Shown: positions 1 to 10,719 of the stretch, piece by piece | Layout: each line of letters opens with the position of its first letter | How positions within the stretch are numbered: the first letter of the stretch is position 1 | Source of the DNA: Lepidostoma basale | Lineage: Eukaryota > Arthropoda > Insecta > Trichoptera > Lepidostomatidae | Direction of reading: 5' to 3' | Assembly: GCA_022606425.2 (NCBI GenBank) | Contig: JAHDVF020001253.1 | Span: 197,001-261,000, forward strand | DNA: 64,000 bases | Program-made: the position numbers and the translations under genes | The notes under the pieces: generated by a model | Seen by the model: the letters and a program-made list of their open reading frames with translations, nothing else | Told to the model about the DNA's origin: nothing | Database searches by the model: none

Positions 1-6
1 TTAATA

Positions 7-403
7 CAGTACACTCCCGATTTCCCGGAGTCGGGTTAACCGGGACACTTGAATCATTGAAAAAATATTTTATAAAAACAAAATTACTTCACAATAGTAC
101 TTATAATGCAAACAAAAACTCAAATCTGTCAAATGACATTGGGCGTTTAGTTCATATTTGCGCCACCGTCAACATACGTTTGTGACTCTATAGTCGTGTC
201 ATAAAGTTTCTTTCTAGCAATAAAGCACCTGCAGCTTAGTTCATACTCATAAAACATTGCAAGTAGGTATATGTTATATAAGCGCATATAGCGCAGTTTG
301 AAATTTTGCTTTGTTTACATTTTTTCATGTTTTTGGATTAACCGGGAAATGGATTATACAGGATTTTTTTCACAATCTATTCTGGAAAATTGGGAGTGTA
401 CTT
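7..403. mobile_element. pogo/Tigger-like MITE
   Basis: The ends are inverted: CAGTACACTCCC at the left and GGGAGTGTACT at the right, with TA on each outer side (5-6 and 404-405). The similarity runs inward through a TTAACCGGGA motif near both ends. TA flanks and CAGT-type ends fit pogo/Tigger elements of the Tc1/mariner superfamily. There is no coding capacity, so it is non-autonomous. Confidence 0.6.
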
Positions 404-404
404 T

Positions 405-850
405 AATCACATTTTCAGCAAAATTTGCATTTTTTTTTTTGTGAGGTAGTAATAAAATGGCCACGTTTTAAACAAAAATAAAAACTTCACCAAAGTAACA
501 CTCAAAACAATTTTGCATTTTTGAGGAGAATTCGATTATATGCCATTTGGGATTGCACCACGAACACAAGATCTATTTAATTTTAACATAGAATAGGCCT
601 GTGCCCTTTGGCAACACGATTAGTTTATTCATCTATTAATTTATAACCCATACACTTTTAATAGCAAGGAACTTTTAAAACAATCAAACATGATAATACG
701 TAATTTATTTGCGTGTCATTTGACTACTTAAAATACGCACGTAAATAATTGTTACACGTGTTTATATTTAAAAACAAGTACTGAAATAATTGACAGAAGT
801 TTTTATTTAAACGGCTGCCATTTTGTCAAGCACTGCCGCCATCTTGTTGA
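405..850. other. AT-rich intergenic DNA
   Basis: No gene, repeat structure or RNA motif was recognised here. Confidence 0.4.
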
Positions 851-853
851 TAA

Positions 854-1329
854 AAGCCGTGCCACACTGTTTTAAACAAGCTCTCCACATCGGTCTCCAC
901 CGGCGGTTTAAAACTGTGTGGACACATGTTTGAAACCAAAATTTGTGGACGGACGCGCATAGAATGCGTGTGGATCCACAGTTGTAAACACGCATTCCAC
1001 CAGTCAAGGTCAGCTGCATAGCGGCATCGGTGGAGTACGGATGTATGAACGAAAATGGTGTCTACGCGAGAAAAAGAAGTGATCAGTGAATTTATTGAAC
1101 TGTTGTATAGGGACATGCCCTGTCTTTGGGACCTAGTCGACAATACACTGAGGTGGGAGCCTTGTTTTAAATAGTGTGGACGCCACACCAACCGTGGGCT
1201 CCACATCGTGACCCCTGTGGAGAGCTTGTTTTAAGCCAAGTGTGGACGCTACACCAACCGTGGGCTCCACAGCTCTCCACCAAGATCACCCCTGTGGAAA
1301 GCTTGTTTCAAACAGTGTGGCACGGCCTT
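854..1329. mobile_element. PIF/Harbinger-like element with a MADF remnant
   Basis: Inverted ends AAGCCGTGCCACACTG and CAGTGTGGCACGGCCTT are flanked by TAA at 851-853 and 1330-1332, the 3-bp duplication typical of PIF/Harbinger. A short plus-strand reading frame from about 1059 encodes a peptide like the start of a MADF domain (REKEVISEFIELLYRD, then CLWD); MADF/Myb-type proteins accompany Harbinger transposases. The right half repeats the phrase CACACCAACCGTGGGCTCC twice, a partial internal duplication. Non-autonomous. Confidence 0.65.
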
Positions 1330-1332
1330 TAA

Positions 1333-1727
1333 TGTTGCCCAAAGAGATTTTCACAATTTTAAGGCAAGTTCACTGCTTATTATTAATTGTGAAATAAAAT
1401 TATATAAAATATATTTTATAGTGATTACGCTATATAGATAAACATACAACTTTAAGAAACAAATGATTTTTTTTACATGATGGTCCCACCAATATTATAT
1501 TAACGGGATAAAATCGGAATATGTAATTTGAAATAATAATATTAAAAATATTAACATTAACATTATTGCATAGGAATTTAAAAAAATATTTAATACACTA
1601 TAAATTTGTGATAAATTATGTAAAATACTCTAAATTAAAATTATATATTGACATATTTTATTACCATTTGATATAGATACATGAAATTTATGATTTTTTT
1701 CTTCTAATAAAATACATTTAAAAAAAA
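1333..1727. other. AT-rich intergenic DNA
   Basis: Nothing recognised. Confidence 0.4.
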
Positions 1728-2135
1728 GAATCAATTGTATAGAGACGAAGATGCAAATTGGAAACAGAATATGGTTGATCGAGGTGTTTACAGGACTTAT
1801 GACCTGTCATTGGTTGGGTTAAGCGCACGCCTTATGTAATACAACATTCCCCATTCCATATTTTTTTTTCTTATGACCACCATGTCTGACAATTTTTTGG
1901 AAGTAAATATGTTAATCTGTAAGACCACTCTTTTTTATGGTAGTTTTTTCAATCTACACACTAACTCCATCTATGAAGATTGTATTTTTAAGCATTAAGC
2001 AGCAGATCTTTTTAACGCAATGAGAAAGGCTACCGCCATTTAGCGCATTGCTAGAAACCGCCTGGAGATGTCACTCCAATCTATATGCTATAAGTCCAAT
2101 CTATATGCTTTTAAAAAGTTAACCTATTTCCAATC
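1728..2135 (+). repeat. Dispersed repeat A (copy 1)
   Basis: Shares AGAGACGAAG, then GGTGTTTACAGGACTTATGA, then a CATTCCCCATTCC block with copies at 24961-25418, 42575-42830 and 48160-48470. Its far end (GCTACCGCC, GCGCATTG, CGCCTGGAG) matches 25320-25360. It is the body of the hammerhead-bearing unit at 24.8-25.8 kb, here without the ribozyme part. Confidence 0.6.
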
Positions 2136-2888
2136 AAACACCATCAATTGACGTGTTAAAAAACTCAATTATGATGAAACAAACTTACTTGCGCTACGCA
2201 TCTGATATTGTTTGAAGGTTTTCCAGTAAATATGTAATAAATGATATTTTGTAATACTTTTATTTATAATTAAAGGCTGGTTTTTACAAAGATGCTAAGT
2301 TATTTAAACATAAAATAAAATAAAAATATTAAAAAACTGTTTATTGTAACAAGTGGCATCTATAGGGGAAAGTTGGAACTACACCAACGGGTGGCATCTT
2401 TGGTGTGAAGTTGGAACTACACTATATTATCCAATCACTTTGCAAAGTCATTGGCCTTTATATTTAACACCAATTGGGATCGAATACTCTTTTTTTTTTT
2501 AAATTTGATACTGGTACCATTATAATGATCAGCTCCCAATTATTAAATGTTAATTAAATATGTCAATAAATAATACACACGATTTAGAGTATTTTTAAAT
2601 CATAAAAACAAAACAAACATAATTTCACAAATATCAAGAAAAAATATAGATTTTGAATTTTCATTATTTTAGTAACAAAACCGAAATTTTGCTTAGCAAG
2701 AAATTGTATCATATTTAAAATTAAAAATATTATGTAATTTATATATACGTTTTGACGATGAAAACATTTTTTTTTTAATAGTGTTTATATGTTGGCAAGC
2801 CTTTGAGGCATATTTTGTGGCAAAAAAACAGTGCAATTAATTTTACAAGTAAAAAAAAATAAAACTTTAAAATCTTAATGTATTGAAA
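2136..2888. other. AT-rich intergenic DNA
   Basis: Long A/T runs. A small imperfect duplication, GTGGCATCT followed by GTTGGAACTACAC, occurs twice near 2351-2420. No gene recognised. Confidence 0.4.
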
Positions 2889-2890
2889 TA

Positions 2891-3613
2891 CAGTCGAACT
2901 TGGTTATTACGATAACGGAAATAGCGAGAACTCGGATGTGACGAAGAAATACATACTTCATGTTTTCGTGTGATGGGTATGTTTTGTAAGCATTCAAACA
3001 AAACGAGTAATGCTTATACAAAGGTTGCCTTTTATGTTTTTTACAATCGAACAGTAGATGGGGTTAGTGAGTTATGGCATCACTGTATTTGTGATCGAAG
3101 AACTGTTAATGCCGAATGGTTTATAACAATTTGTTTGCAACGGTCTTCGATGAACTAAGGAAAAACAACAAAAAACGTCGCATCATTCTTCATCACGACA
3201 ATGCCAGCTCCCATAAAGCACGTCAAACTGAATATTTGAAGGAGAAAAACATTGAATTAATGTCACATTGCCCGTATTCACCTGATTTATCGCCTAATGA
3301 CTTTTTCTTGTTCCCCACTGTCAAAACAAAAGATGCGTGGACAGCGATTTTCATCACCTCAAGAAGTTGTTGAAGACTTTTAAAACCGTGTTTCTAGAAT
3401 GTTAGCTTCAGAGTGGAGAAAATTTTTCCACAATTGGTTTGAACGTTTGCAAAAATGTATAGACCTTAAAGGCGAATATTTTGAAAAGCATTAAAACACT
3501 TTGTTTCCAACTTGTTTGTTTCTGTTTCACTTTTTATAAAAAATTAAAAGGCAACCCTTGTAACAAGCAAATTAAGTGGGTCTCATATTCCTCGTAATAA
3601 CCAAGTTCGACGG
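2891..3613 (+). mobile_element. mariner-type transposon, internally deleted
   Basis: Terminal inverted repeats GTCGAACTTGGTTATTACGA (left) and its complement (right, ending at 3613) are flanked by TA at 2889-2890 and 3614-3615. The plus strand keeps the end of a mariner DDE domain: HHDNASSHKARQ, then CPYSPDLSPNDFFLF, giving the second and third catalytic Asp. The transposase is split by a frameshift near 3116 and lacks most of its N-terminal part. Inactive. Confidence 0.8.
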
Positions 3614-3615
3614 TA

Positions 3616-4318
3616 GTTATTTAAAATGAGATGAATTATATTAGAACGTAAGAGTCAAACGATGGATTTTTTCATAAACAAGTAACTAAAACAATTGGCA
3701 TTTTATATTCAATTTTAAATTTAGAGAATTATAAAAATTAACACCAATTCAGCTATATCTTACACATTATCACTGAATAAAAATAGTGCAAAGAAAAAAA
3801 GAGCAAAAGACATATTTATTATCCAAATTTTTCTATAACAAAACAGACATAATTTCAAAAGCATTGAAATCTTTTATATCATAATCATGCATTTTTTAAA
3901 TGTAAATAATTATTTAATAATTCTAGTTAGTTAACATAATGGACGAAAGATTAACAAAATTCACATAATAATCAGTTAATACACTATTTATGTATATATT
4001 TTATTATTGCACGTATCTATGTTTGAAATGTGAAAATAAAATTATATTTTCTACAAAAATATCCTAAAAAATAATATCCTAATTAATTCAACTGAAATAA
4101 TATCTATAAATTCAGTAAAAAAAATATTAAGAATTTTTTTTATTAGTGGCTGTCTTGTATGGTTAAAACTTAGGTTCTCAAATATATTCTGCCCACATTG
4201 GGAAAGAGTATACTCTATGTGCAGTTTAAAATCTAATTTTAAATTAAGAAAATGAAAGATGCGGTGATATTTTATAATTTGTTGTATCTTTAATTTTATC
4301 TTCCGTTTTCAGTATTTA
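3616..4318. other. AT-rich intergenic DNA
   Basis: No feature recognised. Confidence 0.4.
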
Positions 4319-4866
4319 AGAAGTGATTACACTAACAAAAAGTGATTACACTAACAAGAAATGATTACCCTTACAAAAAATGATCACACTTACAAGAAGT
4401 GATCACATTTACAAGAAGCGATTACACATACAAGAAATGATCACATTTACAAGAAATGATCACACTTACAAGAAGTGTTCACATTAACAATAAATGATCA
4501 CACTTACAAGAAGTGATTACACTTTCAAGAAATGATTACAGTTACGAGAAGTGTTCACATTAATAATAAATGATCACACTTACAAGAAGTGATTACACTT
4601 TCAAGAAATGATTACACTTACAAGAAGTGATGACACTTACAAGTGATCACACTTACAAGTGATCACACTTACAAGTGATCACACTTACAAGTGATTACAC
4701 TTACAAGAAAGGATAACACTTACAAGTGATTAAACTTACAAGAAGTGATTACACTAACAAGAAGTGATTACACTTACAAGTGATCACACTTACAAGTGAT
4801 CACACTTACAAGTGATCACACTTACAAGTGATCACACTTACAAGTGATCACACTTACGTGATTACA
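4319..4866 (+). repeat. Minisatellite, TGATNACACTTACAAG unit
   Basis: About 30 units of 16-20 bp alternate between a 16-mer (TGATCACACTTACAAG) and a 19-20-mer with an added AAG or AAA. The 16-mers are most uniform in the second half (4640-4860), suggesting recent expansion there. The palindromic TGATCA recurs in most units. Confidence 0.9.
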
Positions 4867-4869
4867 CTT

Positions 4870-5740
4870 GAATGCACTCAATTGACAGTACCTTTATTGC
4901 TTAAACCTGAAGAAAGATTTTATTACTAGTTTAGTTAAAACTTGCATTTTGGGTATTTGTTTTATAAATAAAATATTCAATCAGTGTGATCTTTCTACGT
5001 ACAGACAAGTTTTCAAAATTATTTTGAGAAAACTTTGAGAACCTATAGTTTAAACAAAGGAACAGTATTTGTATTTAAGGTATAAAACTCATTTTATGGC
5101 CCTTACAAAATCAGGGTATCAGGGCACCAAGGAGACTAATCCAAGTCCAAGGAAATATGCTCCAAGCAGATGCGCTTGGAGCATCATTTAAGTGACCCTT
5201 GGGTAAAGATATCTATTTTAAATTAACTAATATATCAAGAATCAAACCAGATGTATGTTCCCAAACAAAAAACATACATTTCAAATAGTTTAAAGCGAAA
5301 ATATTATATTTGTTCATACAAAATAAAATCTATATTATTTTCACTATAAATGGATAAAAATGTTTCAGTAAAATATTCCACGGAAAATATATCTATAGCA
5401 GACATATTAATTATATTACTTAACTACATTTTAAATAGAGATCATTGAAATGACATTTAAACCACAAAAAAAATGTTGTAAATTTTCAATATTATAATTT
5501 TAAAAGTCTGAATTTTTCGCCAGTTATCTGCAAAAAAGTAATAATATAATTTGGAATTCTTTATGTATTAAGATATAATAGTAAGTAAATATTATGAGAG
5601 TTCTCAAACAAATTGTATGTTTCGGTGGTACGTAATTAAACATAAAAATTCTAAAACATTATTTACACAGAGGAAAGATTACTTATGGACGTAATTAAAA
5701 AAAACTTGTTGATCTTCAACCTCAGATTCATAAATTTTAG
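4870..5740. other. AT-rich intergenic DNA with one small hairpin
   Basis: No gene recognised. A 10-bp perfect hairpin (TGCTCCAAGC, six-base loop, GCTTGGAGCA) lies near 5158-5186. Confidence 0.4.
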
Positions 5741-5759
5741 TCTAATAAATATAATTGGT

Positions 5760-6025
5760 GCATATGACCCAGCAGCCCATTATAACGAGCACCACGAGAG
5801 CCGGTCGCCTAGCATGGATTGGGCACGTATGCCGAGACGAAGAGACCAGAGCAATCAAGATCATGTACGCATCAAAACCGGCCAGAGTAAGACCTCTAGG
5901 AAGGCCTAGACAGCGCCTAATGGATAATGTTCTGGCTGATCTGGCTAGGTTGGGCGAAATGGACTGCTGAAAATATAAGACGCAGGATCGAGAAACATGG
6001 GATAAAATCTTCGAGAAGGCTAAAA
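5760..6025 (+). mobile_element. LINE C-terminal fragment
   Basis: The plus strand encodes RAGRLAWIGHVCRDEETRAI, then GRPRQRLMDNVLADLARLG. This is the post-RT tail (WIGHV, then GRP[RK]) shared by many insect LINEs. It is 5'-truncated and frame-broken. Confidence 0.65.
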
Positions 6026-6029
6026 CTCT

Positions 6030-6200
6030 TCAAGAATTGTATGGCCACATGAAACGGACGTTTTCTAGAAGTTTTATTATATTTTATGTGAATGACATGT
6101 TTCGAAGACATTATCAAATTTAGTAGTGGTCATTCACATAAAATATAATAAAACTTCTAGAAAACAGACGTTTTCATTCGTATTAATCATTTAATATGGA
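6030..6200. repeat. Palindromic repeat F (copy 1)
   Basis: Two arms carry AGTTTTATTATATTTTATGT and its complement, ending in AGACGTTTTCATTCGTATTAA. Related copies are at 28375-28445, 43690-43735 (fragment), 45960-46085, 56085-56270 and 63236-63310. A GAAACATGTC motif lies at one arm base on the minus strand. Confidence 0.7.
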
Positions 6201-6332
6201 GTTTTATATCATTGTTCAAGACAATAAATAAATATAATCAATGTTCGCCATAGCTTTGTGTTGTAGATGTTTAATGTTTCTTTTGTTATATACTTTGTTG
6301 ACAACACGAAAATTTATTTAAAAAAAAAAAAA

Positions 6333-6760
6333 AATATCAAACATGTTTCGGACTAACCAGCCCTTCATCTTCTTCAAGTGCCCTGTTGGGTCCTACCAAT
6401 GTTGGCGATCACCTCGGCGAACCTGTCCCTGTCCTGCGCCCCTCGAAACAGCTCTTCCACGCTTCGGATGCCGGACCACTCCCTCACGTTTCGCAGCCAG
6501 GACATTTGTCTCCTACCGGGCCCTCGGCGTCCCTCAATTTTCCCCTCCAATATCAGTTGGAGAAGGTGGTACTTTTCCCCACGCAGTATATGACCCAGAT
6601 GTGAAATCTTCCGAACCTTGATAGTTGATAACAGTTCCCTGTCAACTCTAGCTCGCCTCAGGACTTCAATATTGGTAACCATGTCTGTCTAGGGAATTCT
6701 GAGCATTCGGCGATAGAGCCACATTTCAAATGCTTTCAGCCCTTCATCAGTAATATTATA
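6333..6760 (-). ncRNA. Hammerhead-like ribozyme motif, split by a LINE
   Basis: On the minus strand, 6760-6749 supplies stem I (AATATTA) and CTGATGA, and 6369-6333 supplies GGGCTGGTTAGTCC, GAAAC, AT, GTT and TGATATT. With the LINE (6370-6736) and one copy of the 12-bp duplication CAGCCCTTCATC removed, the two parts join into a motif with a 7-bp stem I, a 5-bp stem II and an AT-loop stub for stem III. One extra base separates CTGATGA from stem II. Ribozyme activity is an inference. Confidence 0.5.
6370..6736 (-). mobile_element. 5'-truncated LINE 3' end
   Basis: The minus strand encodes VTNIEVLRRARVDRELLSTI, then HLGHILRGEKYHLLQLILEG, then [20 protein letters not shown], a LINE C-terminal tail. 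It is flanked by the direct repeat CAGCCCTTCATC (6358-6369 and 6737-6748), so it is one retrotransposition event into the hammerhead-bearing repeat. Confidence 0.75.
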
Positions 6761-6932
6761 TAAATATTTAAAATACATATTATAAATTGTTTACAAATAT
6801 GGTCAGTTTTGACAATGTTATAATGATTATTTTGTCAAAACTGACCAATATGGTAAACAATTTTATAATATTTTAAATATTTATATAATATCACTGATTA
6901 ACGGCTGGTTAGTCCTAAACATGTTTGATATT
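6741..6932. repeat. Inverted repeat (foldback) with A/T-rich arms
   Basis: The left arm (CCCTTCATCAGTAATATTAT..., TTGTTTACAAATATGGTCAG) reads back in the right arm (CTGACCAATATGGTAAACAA..., ATATCACTGATTAACGGCTG). The arms are about 75-80 bp with a short A/T spacer near 6818-6832. Both outer ends carry the hammerhead-like core. Confidence 0.75.
6887..6932 (+). ncRNA. Degenerate hammerhead-like motif
   Basis: Stem I AATATCA pairs perfectly with TGATATT. The core is CTGATTA instead of CTGATGA, and TAAAC replaces GAAAC. Stem II is CGGCTGGTTAGTCC. It is the opposite-strand partner of the motif at 6333-6760 and probably inactive. Confidence 0.4.
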
Positions 6933-6939
6933 TATTTTA

Positions 6940-7390
6940 TGTAATAAATGTGAGTCTTGTAAACAAAGTCTATAAAAAAAGAAACATTAAATATAATCCT
7001 GTTTGACTATGAAAACCAATAGTAGGGACAAAGATATAAAGTCACATTTAACACTTATTAAATTTTGATGTGACTTTGTTTAAAAAAAACTTTGAAATCA
7101 ATTTGTTATTTTCAAAGCGAAGCTAATGTCCGTAAATAACATATCCTGTGAAATATTACTTTATAATTGTCAGTTCTTTAAATTAGATGCACTAAATAAA
7201 AGATATACACGTATAAACATAGTTTTCAATGATCTAAGTACACCATAGACAATGGAAGCAATTAAATAAGTGTATGGGTAATCTCGTGCAGTGTTGCATG
7301 CACTGAAATTGGTCATTTTTAAATATTTTCCATGTTCAAAAGTCATAGATATATGAATACCAAATAAAGCATTTTGTTATTTAATCTCCG
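6940..7390. other. AT-rich intergenic DNA
   Basis: Nothing recognised. Confidence 0.35.
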
Positions 7391-7399
7391 ATGTTGCAG

Positions 7400-7915
7400 G
7401 CTACGTTTTGCCTATTCAATGCCGAGATAACCAAACCGCAGAGCTAAAAAGAAGAATTGGACTAAGCTGGGCAGCTTTCGGAAACATGAGTTACATCCTT
7501 AAAAACCGGAAAATACCGATCAACCTGAAACGAAAAGTCTACGAAGCCTGCGTTCTGCCAGTTGGTACTTACGGTCTTGAAACTGTTACATTGTCCAAAC
7601 AAAGTGCCGAGAAACTAGGAGTGACCCAAAGAGCCATGACATCATCCACCGGGTGGCGACTCTAAAATGGCAATGGGCAGGTCACGTAGCAAGAAGCTCA
7701 GATGAAAAGTGGACAAGAAAACTGCCGACTTGGAGACCGTGGACGCCGAAGAGAAGTGCAGGGCAACCGCAACTCAATGGAAGGATGATCTGAACAGACA
7801 CGTCGGAATAACCTGGATGCAATCTGCACAGGACAGAGTGACATGGAAGCGAATGGAGGAGGCCTTTGTCCAGGAGTGGACGGGAATAGGCTGAGGAAGA
7901 AGAAAAAGACATGCT
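7400..7915 (+). mobile_element. LINE C-terminal fragment
   Basis: The plus strand encodes ELKRRIGLSWAAFGNMSYIL, then LKRKVYEACVLPVGTYGLET, then EKLGVTQRAM. Further frames give a WAGHV-type segment and a C-terminal EW tail. It belongs to the same family as 22895-23400. Frameshifts and stops are present. Confidence 0.75.
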
Positions 7916-7924
7916 ACGTATTGT

Positions 7925-8390
7925 TCTATGGTATGGAAACGTGCACCTTGTGATACCCAAATGTGGATATATCTTAGAATTTTTAAAATACCATGGACCA
8001 GGAAATACTGCAGCGAATGAAGAAAGAAAAGCACAGAAAACATTAATAGTGCAATTGATTATCCAAGCTAAAATTGAAGTAAAATGAAGGGTCAGTTGCA
8101 GCACAACATACATGTTTAGAGCTGATGCCATCAAATTAAAAATAACCATGAGGTTGTCCAAAGTCCGATGGGATATTAGTAACAAGAAGATTAGCAACCG
8201 ATTTATAATTTAAAAAAAAATTGTGTATATCAGAGAACAAACTCCTTTTATGGAATGTTCAACGTTTACACTATCGTTAAAGCATATTATTATATCCAGA
8301 AAACAGAACATGAAAATTTATGTTTCACTAACCAATATGCAAATTTGTGTGTCGTTACAATCAATTTTATTATATTTTTTACTTTGCTTT
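7925..8390. other. Intergenic DNA
   Basis: No coding evidence beyond chance frames. Confidence 0.35.
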
Positions 8391-8700
8391 AAATTGCTCG
8401 AAATGGCCACATTAAATTGCTCAAAATGTCCACTTTAAATTGCTCATAATGGACACTTTTAATTGCTCAAAATGGACACTTCAAATTGCTCACAATGGGC
8501 ATTTTAAATAGCTCACAATGGTCACTTTTAATTGCTCACAATGGGCATTTTAAATAGCTCACAATGGTCACTTTTAATTGCTCACAATGGCCACTTTAAA
8601 TTGCTGACAATAGGCATTTTAAATAGCTCACAATGGTCACTTTAGATTGTTCAAAATTAACATTTTAAATAGCTCAAAATGTCCAGTTTAAGTTTTTCAA
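8391..8700 (+). repeat. Tandem repeat, about 23-bp unit
   Basis: About 13 units resemble AAATTGCTCAAAATGGNCACTTT. From 8490 a two-unit period appears in which GGGCATTTTAAATAG alternates with GGTCACTTTTAATTG, indicating a higher-order repeat. Confidence 0.9.
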
Positions 8701-8704
8701 AATG

Positions 8705-9610
8705 AGTCTACGTGTCTATACTAATTGGTTACATATGGCTTTTTTCATATATTTGAATTAATTATTATTTTTACTTTGGCATACTATACTAATAAAGATA
8801 TTAATTGTGTTAAAGCTCAATTTTGGGTGTAAATAAACCAAAATTAATTATATCATAGATTATCTTGGTATACTAGATTGAAAAGATTTCCATGCTAAAT
8901 GTATAATAGACATGTGTGCAATAATGTCAAAGAAATCGGAAAATTATGTAAAGATAAAATATGTTAATACCAGAAAGTTACACATAAAAAAAGTTCTTTA
9001 TTCAAAAACATAAATTCTTTTGTTTATGGTTTATTCATATATCTATGCAATGAAAAAATTAATACATAATATATAAATATAATTTATGTATTTACTAGGA
9101 GTCCCGAGACAGACATACATACTAGTCAGATACATTTTAACATACACTCATCGAACACCCTCAAACATTACATATCTAACGTATTCTAAAAAATTTCAAT
9201 ACTTTTCTAAACATTTTAAACTAAAATCACGACATTTCAAAATCAAATAAACCGGCTACGTTATCAAACAAAATTAAGTTCCTCGCATTGTGGGACACAT
9301 TGTACTATTGCGGTGGTCTACAGCAAGTTAATAACCGGTTTGATATTACTGCCATTAAGATCCGTATTAAATTTTTAAATCACTACATTGAAGAATTTGC
9401 ATTTTAAAATTGGAACACTATTATTATATTACAATTTATTTAGAGATTTGTACTGTAGAGACGCGGGCTGACACTGTGTAAACCAAGGGTCTGCTAAAAA
9501 CATCCGAGATGAAGGTCCTAAGATCCATTACTGAAAAAACTCTGAGATCGTGTTCGATCTGCATCCAGGCACTTCCCCGTACTCTTCCGGATATCATCAC
9601 GCTTTGCCGT
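8705..9610. other. Intergenic DNA
   Basis: No gene recognised. Confidence 0.35.
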
Positions 9611-9613
9611 CCT

Positions 9614-9672
9614 CGGTTACAATCAACTAAAGTTGGCAAAATCAATTAATTGTAACACCTGACGATGCCAAT
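9614..9672 (+). repeat. Partial copy of the hammerhead-bearing repeat of 60.7 kb
   Basis: CAATCAACTAAAGTTG, then AATTGTAACACCTGACGATG, parallels 60730-60770 (CAATCAACT, AAAGTTGATTGTAAGACCCG, ACGATG). It breaks off inside the would-be stem II, so no complete core remains. Confidence 0.45.
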
Positions 9673-9689
9673 TAGGAATGCGCGATCCA

Positions 9690-10110
9690 CTCACGAGTTA
9701 ACTTAAAGAGTCGACTCTCTTTGAGCGAGTGAGTGACGACTCACAAAAAAAGAGCGGCAATTCAATGATTCGCTGGCTGAATCGTAAATTATTGCGAAAG
9801 AATCGACTCTTTTGTGAATCACCTCAGGGAACTTAGCTGAACTGAGCCGACTCTTTCTTTTCCATAACTCACGACTCATCATTTTGAGTCGTAGTTTTCG
9901 TAAAAATGAACTCCCCAAATGAGCTAAAAAAAAAAAAGACCGCGGCCGATTTCGATCGTCCAATTTTACTGACGACCTTTTTTTAGCTCATTCGGGGAGT
10001 TCATTTTTATGAAAACAACGACTCAAAATGATGAGTCGTGAGTTATGAAAAAGAGTCGGCTCACTTTGCTGAATGGAACCGTACAGCTCAGATCCCTGAG
10101 GTGATTCATT
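9690..10110. repeat. Large foldback element
   Basis: Arms of about 120 bp (about 9815-9935 and 9978-10115) are near-complementary, for example CATAACTCACGACTCATCAT against ATGATGAGTCGTGAGTTATG. The spacer of about 45 bp contains GACCGCGGCCGATTTCGATC. AGTCG/CGACT motifs recur. No protein is encoded. Confidence 0.8.
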
Positions 10111-10115
10111 TTGGC

Positions 10116-10560
10116 CACCCCTAATGCCAATATCGGTAAAACAGGTGTCGCAATAATTTCATAAAAGTTAAATAACTTGTGAAATTTTAATTCCAAATTA
10201 AACAATAGTGTTTCCGTTAAAACAATTGATTATCTGAGTGTTTGAAACAAATATTTAAATAATGTATTCAATATTCGAAATCTCTATAATTGTGATAATT
10301 TTTTTTTAACTAAATCCACCCAGTTCATCCCAGTACAACACCGTAAGAAAAATTTTAGTTCAAAAATACAAACTATCTATTCAATTTGTATTAATACCGA
10401 GTTATAATAATTAAAATATTTCAAGCTGACGGAATCCGAAACAATTGAGGAGCAATCGCAAACCGGTTACATATTTCTTTTTAGCAGACACACCGCCATA
10501 GAAATGTGTTTAATCACGTATAAACAATAACAAAAATTGGAATAACTAAATGCTAGAACA
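10116..10560. other. Intergenic DNA downstream of SMAP
   Basis: Nothing recognised. Confidence 0.35.
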
Positions 10561-10572
10561 CACTTCCTGAGA

Positions 10573-10578
10573 TTTATT
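10573..10578 (-). terminator. Candidate poly(A) signal of SMAP
   Basis: AATAAA on the minus strand, about 140 nt past the SMAP stop codon. The position is plausible, but such hexamers are common in A/T-rich DNA. Confidence 0.4.
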
Positions 10579-10719
10579 GAACAAAGACAATCAAAATGGA
10601 CAAATGAAGCTCGTTCCAAATCCATACTCGAAACATACGAAGCAGACTCTAGCCTAACTCTTTCCTTATCGCTTCCAGCATAAATGATTTAATTAATATA
10701 CCCTTCGGGGAATAGCCTC

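Noticed and set aside
4319..4866. Regular direct repeats resembling a CRISPR array
   Set aside because: No unique spacers, eukaryotic context and uneven unit lengths; it is a minisatellite.
5158..5186. Candidate microRNA hairpin
   Set aside because: The 10-bp stem is too short for a pre-miRNA and no known seed was recognised.
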